A stretch of 64,000 bases of DNA, taken from the NCBI RefSeq assembly GCF_000745005.1, contig NZ_JQNB01000001.1:3341501-3405500 (forward strand). Reading direction: 5' to 3'. Shown here piece by piece: positions 47,605 through 56,585 of the stretch. The number at the start of each line of letters is the position of its first letter. Position 1 is the stretch's first letter. The DNA comes from Luteibacter sp. 9135 (lineage in GTDB: Bacteria > Pseudomonadota > Gammaproteobacteria > Xanthomonadales > Rhodanobacteraceae). A model generated the notes under the pieces. That model made no database searches, was not told the DNA's origin, and was given only the letters and a program-made list of their open reading frames with translations. The position numbers and the translations under genes are program-made.

Positions 47605-49382
47605 TGTGCGGCCTGGCGGGGTTGATCCGTTTCGATGGCGGCGCGCGGGGGCAGATCGCGCGCGTGCTGGCCGTGCGCGACCGCCAGCGTCACCGCGGAC
47701 CGGATGGCGAAGGCCTCTGGCACGACGAGCATGCCGTGCTTGGCCACACCCGGCTCGCCCTGCTGGATGCGCCACATGGCGCCCAGCCCATGGCGAGCCC
47801 GGACGGTCGCTACGTGCTCGTCTACAACGGCGAGGTCTACAACCATGACGCCCTGCGCCGCGAGCTGGCGGCGCACTGGTCGTTCCGCTCGTCCAGCGAC
47901 AGCGAAGTGGTGCTGGCTGCCTACGCCACCTGGGGCGAAGCGTGCGTGCTGCGCTTCAACGGCATGTTCGCCTTCCTGGTCTGGGACACGTGGCAACGGC
48001 GGGCATTCGCCGCGCGCGATCGCCTGGGCATCAAGCCGTTCGTCTTCATGCAGGACCACGACGAGTTCGTCTTCGCCTCGGAAGCCAAGGCCCTCCTTTC
48101 CGCCATGCGCACCCGTCCGCGAGCCCATCGGGAAGCGGTGACCGAATACCTGGTGGCGCCGTTCTTCAGCGGCGTGGCGCGACCGATGTTCGACGGCATG
48201 GCCTACCTCGCACCGGGCCATGTGCTGCACGTGGCGGAGGACGGCATACGCACCCGGCCCTGGTGCGTCGAACGCGATCCGCCGCGCACGGCGGCCTCGT
48301 GGACCGACACCGCGCACACGCTGCGCCACCACCTCGACCAGGCCGTGCGGCACACCCTCATCGCCGATGCGCCGGTGGGCCTGTTCCTCAGCGGTGGGCT
48401 GGATTCCACGCTCATCGGTGCGTTGGCGAAGCAGGCAGGCGCGACACCGCAAAGCTTTACCCTCGCCTTCGAGGGGCATGCCACGTACGACTACGCGGCC
48501 TCGTTGATCGTCGGTTCGGACGACCAGCCCTACGCGGAACTGGCATCGACGCAGCTGGGCCTGCCACGCATGGACGTCGTACCCCTGCGCGCCACCTTCG
48601 CCGACAGCGTGCGTGATGTAGCCACCCAGAACGACGCCCTGCCCGCCTGGGAGCAGGAGGTGGCACAGCACCACCTGGCCCGCGCCGCCAGCCGCCGGGT
48701 GAAGGCGGTGATGGTCGGGGATGCGGCCGACGAAACGCACTTCGGCTACCACTTCCTGCTCGATCCGCACGCGGTTGCCGATCCGCTGCACGTGTTGCAG
48801 CGGCTCACCGGCGATCCGTACCTGCGCCCGGGCCTGCTGGACGCACCGCTGGTCCATTTCGCCGGGCTGTATCGCCAGCTGGCCGTGGACGCCGGCCATG
48901 CGTGGTCGACACCGGGGGATGGCCTGCGCGCCACGCAGTGGCTGGTCCGGCACCGCTGGCTGCAGCGGCTGCTGCACAACGGCGATATCCACGGCATGGC
49001 CCATGGCCTGGAAGCCCGCGTGCCGTTCGGCGATACGGACCTGCTGGAGGTCGCCGCATCGGTCTCGCCCGACGACGCGCTGCGCCACGGCGTGGAAAAG
49101 GCGCTGCTGCGCGAGGCGGCGCGCGGCCTGGTGCCCGAAGCCATCCGTTGTCGGCGCAAGTCCGCGCTGCCGAAAGACCAGGGCACGGGCGAAGCGATCC
49201 GGCGGCACGCGCGCGACACGCTGGCCACCCACGGCGAGCCGGTCGCCGCCGTCATGGACGTGCCGCGCCTGTTGCGCCGCTGCGAGGATGCCCGGCCGCT
49301 CGACGAACACGAGCGCGCCGTGATGTTCCGCGCCGCCTCGCTGTCGCACTGGGCGACCCTGCACGATGTGGACATCGCATGA
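47604..49382 (+). CDS. asnB: Asparagine synthase (glutamine-hydrolysing) homologue
   Basis: 592 residues with both domains. Cys2 (MCGLAGLI) is the glutaminase nucleophile, with RHRGPDGEG, YNGEVYNH and DSEVVLAAY completing that site. The synthetase domain carries LFLSGGLDST (near 262-271) and VGDAADETHFGYHF instead of the common GEGADE(L/V)FGGY. The changed motif and the cluster position suggest amidation of a pathway intermediate rather than housekeeping asparagine synthesis. The TGATG overlap couples it to the preceding ligase gene and the ATGA overlap to the next. Confidence 0.88.
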   Translation: MCGLAGLIRFDGGARGQIARVLAVRDRQRHRGPDGEGLWHDEHAVLGHTRLALLDAPHGAQPMASPDGRYVLVYNGEVYNHDALRRELAAHWSFRSSSDSEVVLAAYATWGEACVLRFNGMFAFLVWDTWQRRAFAARDRLGIKPFVFMQDHDEFVFASEAKALLSAMRTRPRAHREAVTEYLVAPFFSGVARPMFDGMAYLAPGHVLHVAEDGIRTRPWCVERDPPRTAASWTDTAHTLRHHLDQAVRHTLIADAPVGLFLSGGLDSTLIGALAKQAGATPQSFTLAFEGHATYDYAASLIVGSDDQPYAELASTQLGLPRMDVVPLRATFADSVRDVATQNDALPAWEQEVAQHHLARAASRRVKAVMVGDAADETHFGYHFLLDPHAVADPLHVLQRLTGDPYLRPGLLDAPLVHFAGLYRQLAVDAGHAWSTPGDGLRATQWLVRHRWLQRLLHNGDIHGMAHGLEARVPFGDTDLLEVAASVSPDDALRHGVEKALLREAARGLVPEAIRCRRKSALPKDQGTGEAIRRHARDTLATHGEPVAAVMDVPRLLRRCEDARPLDEHERAVMFRAASLSHWATLHDVDIA

Positions 49383-50584
49383 GTCGCATCCTCTTCTGCG
49401 TGGTGCCCGAGCGCGGCCACGTCAATCCCTGCATCGGGCCCGCGCTGGCGCTGAAACACGGCGGCCACGCCGTGGCGTTCCACGCACCGGGCGACATCCG
49501 TCCACAGCTGGCGCGCGCGGGCGGCTTCACCTGTTTCGGACCCACCGAATCGCCCCGCCCGGCCGATTGGCGACGTGGCGCCGGCTTCGCCCGGCAGGTA
49601 CGCGATCCGGCCTGGCTGAGGACGTGGGTCACCTCGTTGTTGCTCGACGACGTGGAGCCCGAGGTGGCGCGCATCCGCGACAGCATCCAGGCATGGCGCC
49701 CGGATGTCGTCGTCATCGATCCGTTGCTCTACGCCGCCGCGATCGCCGCCGGAGCGGCAGGCCTGCCATGGGTCGCGATGTCCAACTCGCTCAACCCCGT
49801 GCTTCCGGCGTCACTGGATTCCGAACTGCTGCGTACCGTGGCGTCGCTGGCTCCACGGCGCGCGGCGTTGTTCGCCGCGCACGGCATGGCGCCCCGGTTC
49901 CGCGGCTGCGACGTGCTCTCGCCGTGGCTGACGCTGGCGTTCGCGACGGAGCACTTCGTCGGCGATGCGCCGGCGGGTGTCACGCTGGTGGGCCCGTCGC
50001 TTCCGCCGGGCGCACGCGGCGACGAGCCCGCGTTCGACGGCGATAGCCTCGACGCCGCACTGCCGCTGATCTACATGTCGCTGGGTAGCCAGATCTACTA
50101 CCAGCCCGCGATGTTCGCGACGGTGATCGACGCCGTGCGCGACCGGCCGCTGCAACTGCTGCTTTCCGTGGGCGACCTGATCGACACGGATGCCTTGCCA
50201 CCGTTGCCCCGCAACGTGCGGGCCGTGCGCTACGCGCCCCAGCTGGCAATGCTGGAACGTGCCTCCCTTTTCATCACCCACGGGGGCGCCAATTCGGTCA
50301 TGGAAGCGTTGTCCTTCGGCGTGCCGATGATCGTCTCGCCGCTGTGCAACGATCAGTTCCACCAGGTGCACTTCATCGAACAGGCGGGGGTGGGACGGCA
50401 TCTCGACCTGCGTCATGCATCGGTTGCGCAGACGGCAACGACCATCGAGGCGATGCTCGGCTCGCCCGGCCTACAGGCGAACGTCGCACGGGTCGCACAC
50501 GGCTATCGCCGGTCCGGCGCCGACGAAGCGGCGCGCCTGGTCAGTCGGCTCGCCGAAGAAACCCGTCGGGCGACAGGGTCATGA
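49379..50584 (+). CDS. MGT family (GT1) glycosyltransferase
   Basis: 401 residues, GT-B fold of the macrolide glycosyltransferase type. MSRILFCVVPERGHVNPC forms the acceptor domain start, and the donor domain has LIYMSLGSQIYYQP, VRYAPQLAMLERASLFITHGGANS (in parts) and SPLCNDQFHQ. It shares its fold with the enzyme at 41957, but the two are clearly different proteins. The start overlaps the asnB stop by 4 bases. Its 3' end overlaps the convergent CmcI-like gene by 44 bases. Two glycosyltransferases imply a product with at least two sugars or two glycosylated products. Confidence 0.88.
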   Translation: MSRILFCVVPERGHVNPCIGPALALKHGGHAVAFHAPGDIRPQLARAGGFTCFGPTESPRPADWRRGAGFARQVRDPAWLRTWVTSLLLDDVEPEVARIRDSIQAWRPDVVVIDPLLYAAAIAAGAAGLPWVAMSNSLNPVLPASLDSELLRTVASLAPRRAALFAAHGMAPRFRGCDVLSPWLTLAFATEHFVGDAPAGVTLVGPSLPPGARGDEPAFDGDSLDAALPLIYMSLGSQIYYQPAMFATVIDAVRDRPLQLLLSVGDLIDTDALPPLPRNVRAVRYAPQLAMLERASLFITHGGANSVMEALSFGVPMIVSPLCNDQFHQVHFIEQAGVGRHLDLRHASVAQTATTIEAMLGSPGLQANVARVAHGYRRSGADEAARLVSRLAEETRRATGS

Positions 50585-51230
50585 TCACCCGGTCCTCGAT
50601 CTCGTGATCCACGACGAAGCGCGGGTCTTCCGCCAGGAACGCCCGCGTGGCCGTCGCCGGGTTGTTGCCCCGGCCGTACGGCTTGCCGGCGAAGGTCTCC
50701 GGCGGCAGGTGTTCCATGATCGTATCCATCACCACGACATAACTGCCCGGCGTGACCCAGGGCGCATAGGTGCGCAATTCGCCCAGCACGTGCTCGTGGG
50801 TGTGCGTGAGGTCCAGCACGAGCATGACCGGCGACCGCTCACCGACCAACGTCTTCACTGCGGCCACCGTGGCATCCTCCAGCGGGTGGCCTTCCACCAG
50901 GTGTATCCGCTCGGCCAGGCGATGCGCCGCGAGACGCTCGCGTACGTCGGGGCGAAGCCGCGGCTCGATCGCCACGACGATCCCGTCCTCGCCCACCAGC
51001 TCCAGCATCGACGCGGTGAACACCGCACCGCCACCGGCCGCGACGCCGGTCTGCACGATGCAGCGTGGCCTGATGCGCCAGACCAGTTCCTGGATGGCCA
51101 GCATGTCGCCGGGAAGGTGGAAGAACCGCTCGCCCAGCCAGCGGGTCTGGAACAGGTGATCGGTTTCGCCCGCGCGGCTCAGCCAGGCGAGGGTGAGATC
51201 GCGCATGCGCGCGGCGATGCGTTCGGACAT
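50541..51230 (-). CDS. Cephalosporin-hydroxylase/CmcI-like methyltransferase family protein
   Basis: 229 residues. The block ETDHLFQTRWLGERFFHLPGDMLAIQELVWRIRP (quoted only by its parts TDHLFQTRWLG and GDMLAIQELVW) and IVQTGVAAGGGAVFTASMLEL define the CmcI/rhamnosyl O-methyltransferase family, a Rossmann fold using SAM. VMLVLDLTHTHEHVLGEL holds the catalytic acidic and metal residues. Family members O-methylate sugars or hydroxylate/methylate antibiotics, so a sugar attached by the clustered glycosyltransferases is a plausible target. ATG 51230 lies only 14 bases from the divergent kinase start. Confidence 0.88.
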   Translation of the reverse strand: MSERIAARMRDLTLAWLSRAGETDHLFQTRWLGERFFHLPGDMLAIQELVWRIRPRCIVQTGVAAGGGAVFTASMLELVGEDGIVVAIEPRLRPDVRERLAAHRLAERIHLVEGHPLEDATVAAVKTLVGERSPVMLVLDLTHTHEHVLGELRTYAPWVTPGSYVVVMDTIMEHLPPETFAGKPYGRGNNPATATRAFLAEDPRFVVDHEIEDRVIMTLSPDGFLRRAD

Positions 51231-51244
51231 GGCAAGGGACTTCC

Positions 51245-52345
51245 ATGGACGGCGTGACGGAGGGCGCATTGCGCCAGATGCTGCAACGCGCCTGGGGATG
51301 GGGCGAGGTGCGCCTGGTCCCCTTGACGGGCGGTCATACTAACAGGTCGTTCCTCGTGCACGGCGATGCCCCGCCCTGTGTCGCGCGCCTGTCGTGGGCG
51401 GGGAAAACGGCGACCCAGGTGGATCGGGAGGCGCGGATGCTCGCGCTGGCCACCGAGGGCCTGCACACGATCGCCGTTCCCACGATCATCCCCACGCTGC
51501 ATGGCGCCGGCCATGTCACGACGGCGGCCGGTCAGTGGCTGCACGTCTTCGAACGCATCGAAGGCACCACCGGCGTGCCCGTCGGCGTGCCGGGCGCCTC
51601 CGCGGATGCCATGCGCGGCCTGGCGACGCTGCATGCCGCGCTGGCACGTGCCGCCACGGACACCGGCGATCCGGTGGCATGGCTGCTGACCCGCTACCGA
51701 CGCGTGTACTCACGCGGCATGCCGACCTTCATGCACGGTCTGGTGCGGGAACGCGAGTACGACGCTGTGCTGACGCACGCAGGCGACTGCCTGGCCCGGG
51801 CGTCGACATCGTCATGGGCATCGCGGCGGATCCAGTGGCTGCATGGCGACTTCCATGCGGGAAACCTGCTCTTCCACGGCGCGCGGCTGCGCGGGGTGGT
51901 GGATTTCGACGAGGTGGGGCAAGGCTCCGCCTGGCTCGAAGCGGCGTTCGCGGCGTTCGCGCTCAGCCGCGACGTGACCCGCGAGGACGCCTTCTGCTTC
52001 GACACGATCGCGTGGGGACAGTCGATGTGCAACTACGCGTGCTCCGGAAGTGTGGGCGATGTGGCGACGTGGATCGCCCGCCGTGACGTCCTGGCCACGC
52101 TGTTCTGTGTCGACCAGGTACTGATCCACCTGGAGGCCGCACAACGCGGCCTGTGGATACCCGGCCCCGGCATGGGCTTCCTCGGCGGCTGGCAAACGCT
52201 GCTGCAGCTGGCTCAGGCCTCGCCGGCCAGCGCCGCCGGCGACGCCAGCCAGCGTCGCACCGCTTCGACCGTGGCATCCCTCGTCTCGGCGCAGGGCGAC
52301 CCATCGTGCAGGCAAACGACCGCATCCTCGCCGGCCGCCGACTGA
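51245..52345 (+). CDS. APH-fold phosphotransferase, second copy
   Basis: 366 residues. VPLTGGHTNRSFLVH is the N-terminal nucleotide-binding start of the APH/homoserine kinase group, and LHGDFHAGNLLF with GVVDFDEV provide catalytic Asp, Asn and the metal-binding Asp. AAGGGA lies 5 bases before ATG 51245. The last 45 residues are low-complexity and overlap the convergent deacetylase gene by 133 bases; the true kinase fold ends earlier. It may phosphorylate the same product family as the kinase at 44727 or give self-resistance. Confidence 0.84.
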   Translation: MDGVTEGALRQMLQRAWGWGEVRLVPLTGGHTNRSFLVHGDAPPCVARLSWAGKTATQVDREARMLALATEGLHTIAVPTIIPTLHGAGHVTTAAGQWLHVFERIEGTTGVPVGVPGASADAMRGLATLHAALARAATDTGDPVAWLLTRYRRVYSRGMPTFMHGLVREREYDAVLTHAGDCLARASTSSWASRRIQWLHGDFHAGNLLFHGARLRGVVDFDEVGQGSAWLEAAFAAFALSRDVTREDAFCFDTIAWGQSMCNYACSGSVGDVATWIARRDVLATLFCVDQVLIHLEAAQRGLWIPGPGMGFLGGWQTLLQLAQASPASAAGDASQRRTASTVASLVSAQGDPSCRQTTASSPAAD

Positions 52346-52842
52346 TCCGCCACATGCGCACGTAGCCGGCCGGCAAGCTGCGCAGGGCAAGGCGCGGGCT
52401 GTAGCCAGTCTTCGAACAGGGCCGTCCACCCGACGTGCTCTCGACCCAGTCGTGCCAGCACACGCAACCGTGTATCGCCGTCCTGCGCGCCATACGGCAA
52501 CCGCAGGGGAACGACGGCCGGCGGCTGCCGGCCTGTCGCGACGTAGACACCGCGAATCAATGCATCGGTGGCTGCGATCTCCTCGGCCAGTGACGCGTCG
52601 GCAAGTTCGCCATCGCGTGCATGCGACCAGGTGTGATTGCCTATCGCATGGCCCTCGTCGAGCATGCGCACGAGTACATCGCACCGTGCGGCCGCGTGCT
52701 GGCCGAGGACGAAGAAGGTCGCCTGCCGACCGGCGTCGCGAAGCACATCCAGCAAGGCGGTGGTCGACGGGCCGGGGCCGTCGTCGAAGGTCAGGCGGAT
52801 CGCTGTCATGCGCTGATGGTAGCGCGCCTCCCGTGCCGTCAT
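52213..52842 (-). CDS. Polysaccharide deacetylase (NodB/CE4) family protein
   Basis: 209 residues, a compact CE4 domain. Motif 1 is RLTFDDGPGPS (about 15-25), motif 2 is GNHTWSH, and motif 3 is RLPYGA. These provide the metal-binding Asp-His-His set for N-deacetylation of sugars. No signal peptide is visible, so a cytoplasmic small-molecule substrate such as an N-acetylated glycoside is more likely than cell-wall polymer. The start ATG 52842 overlaps the stop of the SDR gene (TGATG), so it is translated after it. Confidence 0.88.
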   Translation of the reverse strand: MTAREARYHQRMTAIRLTFDDGPGPSTTALLDVLRDAGRQATFFVLGQHAAARCDVLVRMLDEGHAIGNHTWSHARDGELADASLAEEIAATDALIRGVYVATGRQPPAVVPLRLPYGAQDGDTRLRVLARLGREHVGWTALFEDWLQPAPCPAQLAGRLRAHVADQSAAGEDAVVCLHDGSPCAETRDATVEAVRRWLASPAALAGEA

Positions 52843-53891
52843 CAGGGGATGATCCCGCGCTCCCGGAACCGCGAGAACAGGCGGAAGAACATCGCGGCGG
52901 TGTCCTCGTAGGCGTGGAAGCCCGCACGCCGCGCCTTCGAACCGTCGCCGAACATGTCCCATGTCCACGAGAACACGAAGTCCGCGAAAGGCCACGCCGC
53001 GACGTGATCCATGGGTAGCGGCGGCAGGCCGTGCCGCTCCCGCAGCGCATCCCAGGCGCCGGCCCTGTCCGGCATCACCTCGGCCAGCGACATCGCCATC
53101 GGCGGCGCGGCCTCCATGCCGAACCATGCGGCCAGGCGGGGCCACAGATCGCACCAGCGCACCACATCGCCGTTCCCGATGTTCCATGCCTGGTTACCCG
53201 GCGCGTCGGTGGCGGCCCAGCATGCCGCATTCGCCAGCAGGCCGGCGTCGGTGAATTCGATCAGGCGGGTGTAGGCCTGGGCATTGCCGGGGAAACGCAA
53301 CGGCACGTCCAATGCCTTCGACACGGACGCGTAGACGGCGATGGCCAGCGCGAGGTTGAGCGGGTTACCCACCGCATCGCCGCCGACCACCGCCGGACGC
53401 AATGCCGACCAGGTCCAGGCGGCGGACTCGCCGACGCGTTCCAGCAGGCGTTGCTGCGCGGTCATGAACTCCGTCGGCAGGATGGGCGGATCGTCCTCGC
53501 GCGCAGGGGTGCGGAACGGCCCCAGGTGGGCACCGTAGACCTTGTAGCCCTGCATGATCGACACATGCCGCAGACCGTGCGCCACCGGCAGCAACCCGTC
53601 GAGCAGGTTTTCCAGCATCGTCATGTTCGGCCCGAGCAGGCCCGGCCAGGTCGGACTGTCCTGGTAGGCCGCGTAGAAGACGTGGGTCACCTCGCGCGCC
53701 TCGCGCAGTGCAAGGCGGCTGGACGAACGGTCCAGCAGGTCGACGGCCAGGGCATGGTGGAGGCGGTTGGCCTCGCCGCCGCGCCGTGACGCGGTGACGA
53801 TCGCCCAGTCGGATTGCCCGGCGAGATGGCGTGTCAACTGGCTGCCGATGACGCCATGGGCGCCGACGATGAGGGCGGTGTGGGAAGGCAT
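52842..53891 (-). CDS. NAD-dependent epimerase/PRISE-like short-chain reductase
   Basis: About 349 residues. ALIVGAHGVIGSQLTRHLAG is the nucleotide-binding start, and SIMQGYKVYGAHLGP holds the Tyr-x-x-x-type active-site region of the progesterone-5beta-reductase/iridoid-synthase (PRISE) group; LRPAVVGGDAVGNPLN is also typical. PRISE enzymes reduce enones or act as epimerase-like SDRs. I chose ATG 53891 because the peptide MPSHTALIVG fits the fold; ATG 53906 is an alternative. It is divergent from the LysR gene, which therefore is its likely regulator, and is co-transcribed with the deacetylase. Confidence 0.85.
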   Translation of the reverse strand: MPSHTALIVGAHGVIGSQLTRHLAGQSDWAIVTASRRGGEANRLHHALAVDLLDRSSSRLALREAREVTHVFYAAYQDSPTWPGLLGPNMTMLENLLDGLLPVAHGLRHVSIMQGYKVYGAHLGPFRTPAREDDPPILPTEFMTAQQRLLERVGESAAWTWSALRPAVVGGDAVGNPLNLALAIAVYASVSKALDVPLRFPGNAQAYTRLIEFTDAGLLANAACWAATDAPGNQAWNIGNGDVVRWCDLWPRLAAWFGMEAAPPMAMSLAEVMPDRAGAWDALRERHGLPPLPMDHVAAWPFADFVFSWTWDMFGDGSKARRAGFHAYEDTAAMFFRLFSRFRERGIIP

Positions 53892-54000
53892 GCGCTCGGG
53901 TTCCATGGGAAAGAAGGAGCCGCCAGCGTATTCACTGCCTTACGCAAGGATTAGTCCGACCATCAGGCTTACACTTATAAGAAATCGCAATGGAACTCGG

Positions 54001-54900
54001 ATGGATCGTCTCCTCGCCATGCAGGTCTTCGTGCGCGTCGCCGAGCGCGGCAGCTTCTCCGCTGCCGCGCGGGCCATGGGTATCAGCCAGCCGTCGGCAA
54101 GCCAGCAGGTCGCCGCCCTGGAGGCCGAACTGGGGGTGCGCCTGATTCATCGCACCACCCGGCGCCTGACCCTTACCGATGCGGGAGCGCGCTACCTCGA
54201 ACAGGCGACCGTGGTGCTCGATGCCCTGGCCGCCGCGGACGCCGCCGTGAAGGACAACCCGAGTCAACTGCACGGTCGCCTGCGCGTCCAGGCGCCCAGC
54301 GGTATCGGGCAGCAGGTGGTGGCGCCGTTACTGGTGGCCTTCCAGGCGGAGCATCCCGATGTGCGGGTGGAACTGGCCCTGGACGACCGCATCGCCGATG
54401 TCGTGGCGGAGGGGGTGGACCTGGCGATCAGGCTGGGCCCCTTGCCACCGAACGGGCTGGTCGCACGACACATCGGCCGGGTCGAACGCGCGCTCGTGGC
54501 CGCGCCCGACTACCTTGCGCGGCACGGCACCCCGTGTACGCCGGACCAGCTCAGCCTTCACCCGCACGTCCGCTTCAGCGGCAGCGTCGACCACCCGCTC
54601 AGGCTGACCGGACCGGACGGACCGGTCACTCTCACCGTGTCGCCGGGCTTCGTGGCCAACAACAGTTTCGTGCTGATTGCCGCGCTGGTCGCCGGCCGCG
54701 GTATCGGTGGCGTGCAGTTGCCGCTCGTGCGTGACGAACTGGCGTGCGGCACGCTGGTGCGCGTGCTCGAAGCGTTCACCTACCCGCCGCTGGACATGCA
54801 CCTGGTGCTGCCGACGCGCCGCCACGTGCCATCCATCGTGAGGGCCTTCATGACGCGCGTCGAAACGGCCGCCGCGGACGCGTGTCGTTCCGACGCGTGA
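54001..54900 (+). CDS. LysR family transcriptional regulator (CrgA-like)
   Basis: 299 residues. The HTH is in MQVFVRVAERGSFSAAARAM and GISQPSASQQVAALEAELGV, followed by a substrate-binding domain (VELALDDRIADVVAEGVDLA in parts, FVANNSF). ATG 54001 is the typical start MDRLLAMQVF. It is divergent from the SDR-deacetylase operon with a gap of 109 bases; CTTA-N6-TAAG at 53968-53981 is a possible LysR-type site in that gap. LysR proteins usually control the divergent gene, here the SDR. Confidence 0.92.
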   Translation: MDRLLAMQVFVRVAERGSFSAAARAMGISQPSASQQVAALEAELGVRLIHRTTRRLTLTDAGARYLEQATVVLDALAAADAAVKDNPSQLHGRLRVQAPSGIGQQVVAPLLVAFQAEHPDVRVELALDDRIADVVAEGVDLAIRLGPLPPNGLVARHIGRVERALVAAPDYLARHGTPCTPDQLSLHPHVRFSGSVDHPLRLTGPDGPVTLTVSPGFVANNSFVLIAALVAGRGIGGVQLPLVRDELACGTLVRVLEAFTYPPLDMHLVLPTRRHVPSIVRAFMTRVETAAADACRSDA

Positions 54901-54915
54901 ATCGACCGACCCGTT

Positions 54916-56493
54916 TCACGCGGTCTGCCGTGCGAAACGTTCCAGCCAGAGGAAATTCGCCAGGGCGGAGGTCGCCCCATGGGACTGCGTGCGCACCACG
55001 GTGTCCAGCAAAGCGAGCACCGCACGCGGTTCGACCAGCCCGATGTCGGCCAGCGCGCACTGCGTCAGCTGCGCGGTCAGCGAAAGCGCATGCCGCGCGA
55101 TCAAAGGGGGCAGCACGTGGGCGAAGGTTTCCTTGCTGTACCCCTGTGGAAACACGTCGGCGCCCAGTTGCGATGCGAGGTAGCGTCGCATCACCTCCCT
55201 GCCCCGTCGGCTGGCCCGTGGCAACCGGTGGCAGAACGCCACCAGCTGCGGATCCCCAAGCGGCGCGACGGGCCATTGGCCATGGCGCAACATGTCCGGC
55301 GCACGACAGCCGTTGGCGATCAGCGATGTCATCGGCACGGGACCCGCTGGCGCGTCGAACGTGCGCAGGCTGCGCGCCGCCTCGCGCGCCCGGGGTGTCA
55401 GCAGACCTTCCGCGCAGGTCGCCGATTCGCCGACCCAGCCGGGGTCCACCGCCGCGCCGGGCATCGCTTCGCCAGCGTAGGCGGGAAACAGCTCGTCGCC
55501 GCCGACGCCGGTGAAGAGCGTGTCGCGACCTTGGGTTCGCGCCGATGACCACAACGCCATGCAGGCTTCGAGATAGAACTCGCGATAGAACCCTTGCGCG
55601 CCCACGGGCGCCATGTCCAGATCGGGCGGCCAGTCGGCAATGTCGACGGTCGCATCCGCCAGGCCCAGGCGATCGATAATGAGCGAGCGACGCGGCACCT
55701 GCGTGTCGCGCACCTCGCCGTCCAGGAGAATGCCCCGGCTGGCGAGAGTCGTGCCCAGCGAACGCAGCACCGTCGCCACGGTCGCGGAATCCATGCCGCC
55801 GCTGAGCTCCACCGTCGCATGCTCCCCGACGGGTCGAGCGGCGGCGCTTCGCCGCAAGGCGGCCTCGAAGGCGGGCAGGTCGTCCTCTCCCTCCCGATCC
55901 TCGCGCGGGGCGCTGGGCGCCACCGGGTCGGGATATCGCAGGTGGGCCTTACCCGGTTCGACGTAAAGCGACGCGCGCTCGGTGAGCATCGTGACGCCGC
56001 TGTACGGCTGCCGCGCGGCATACATCGTGTGCATCGCCAGACGATGACTGACGACTTCCGTATCCAGGGCCATGGGGAACGCGGCGAAATCGGCGGAATC
56101 CCACGACAAAGTGATCCGATCGTTCGTCGCCCGTGCATACACGGGAGCCGATCCGAGCATGCCCGCCCGTATCCGCAGGCGGCAGCCGACGCGTGCCACC
56201 TCCACCATCACGTAATCGAGCGGCCAGAGCACGCACGCCTGGTAAAGGTGATGAAACGCGTCCTCGTCCACGTGCCTCGTCGCGCAGGGCTCGCCGGCGA
56301 ACGCAGCAAGGCCATCGGTGCCCGCCTGTCGTTCTCGCACGACGAGGAACCAGCGATCCGTCGTGACGATCAGGCAGGATTCCAGCATGCGATGCGCGTA
56401 AGGCGTGATCCGGCCGGGTCCGACGACCACCGATCCGTCGTGCCAGGATGGCGACAGCGAGAGGTCGTGCAGTGCGATGTCCGCCTTGATCAA
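54916..56493 (-). CDS. Asparagine-synthase-like peptide cyclase/ligase, lasso-cyclase type
   Basis: 525 residues. There is no Cys2, so no glutaminase activity; the N-terminal 200 residues keep a degenerate glutaminase-like fold as in lasso cyclases (LarC/McjC type). The synthetase domain has the PP-loop TVELSGGMDSATVATVL (about 230-246), FTGVGGDELFPAY and YSKETFAHVLPP. I chose TTG 56493, which has GAAGGGGG at 7-base spacing and lies just past the hairpin; the upstream GTG would lie before the hairpin. It follows a 56-residue peptide gene and probably adenylates a carboxylate of that peptide to form an amide. No lasso B1/B2 genes are in the window. Confidence 0.82.
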   Translation of the reverse strand: MIKADIALHDLSLSPSWHDGSVVVGPGRITPYAHRMLESCLIVTTDRWFLVVRERQAGTDGLAAFAGEPCATRHVDEDAFHHLYQACVLWPLDYVMVEVARVGCRLRIRAGMLGSAPVYARATNDRITLSWDSADFAAFPMALDTEVVSHRLAMHTMYAARQPYSGVTMLTERASLYVEPGKAHLRYPDPVAPSAPREDREGEDDLPAFEAALRRSAAARPVGEHATVELSGGMDSATVATVLRSLGTTLASRGILLDGEVRDTQVPRRSLIIDRLGLADATVDIADWPPDLDMAPVGAQGFYREFYLEACMALWSSARTQGRDTLFTGVGGDELFPAYAGEAMPGAAVDPGWVGESATCAEGLLTPRAREAARSLRTFDAPAGPVPMTSLIANGCRAPDMLRHGQWPVAPLGDPQLVAFCHRLPRASRRGREVMRRYLASQLGADVFPQGYSKETFAHVLPPLIARHALSLTAQLTQCALADIGLVEPRAVLALLDTVVRTQSHGATSALANFLWLERFARQTA

Positions 56494-56516
56494 ACCATGG
56501 CCCCCTTCATGAGAAA

Positions 56517-56539
56517 GCCGCTCCCCATGAGGGAGCGGC
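56517..56539 (-). terminator. Hairpin between 56-residue peptide gene and cyclase gene
   Basis: On the minus strand a 9-bp stem (GCCGCTCCC with GGGAGCGGC) with a 5-base loop is followed by TTTCTC. It lies in the 92-base gap after the peptide stop and ends 23 bases before the TTG start of the cyclase gene. It is a candidate attenuator that favours peptide expression. Confidence 0.6.
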
Positions 56540-56585
56540 CCGATGGTCACGATACCGCGCTGTCGCGCGGATCATCGACTGGCGA

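Noticed and set aside
47397..49364. 655-codon minus-strand open frame opposite asnB
   Set aside because: Covers the clear AsnB protein on the plus strand; no recognisable domain on the minus strand.
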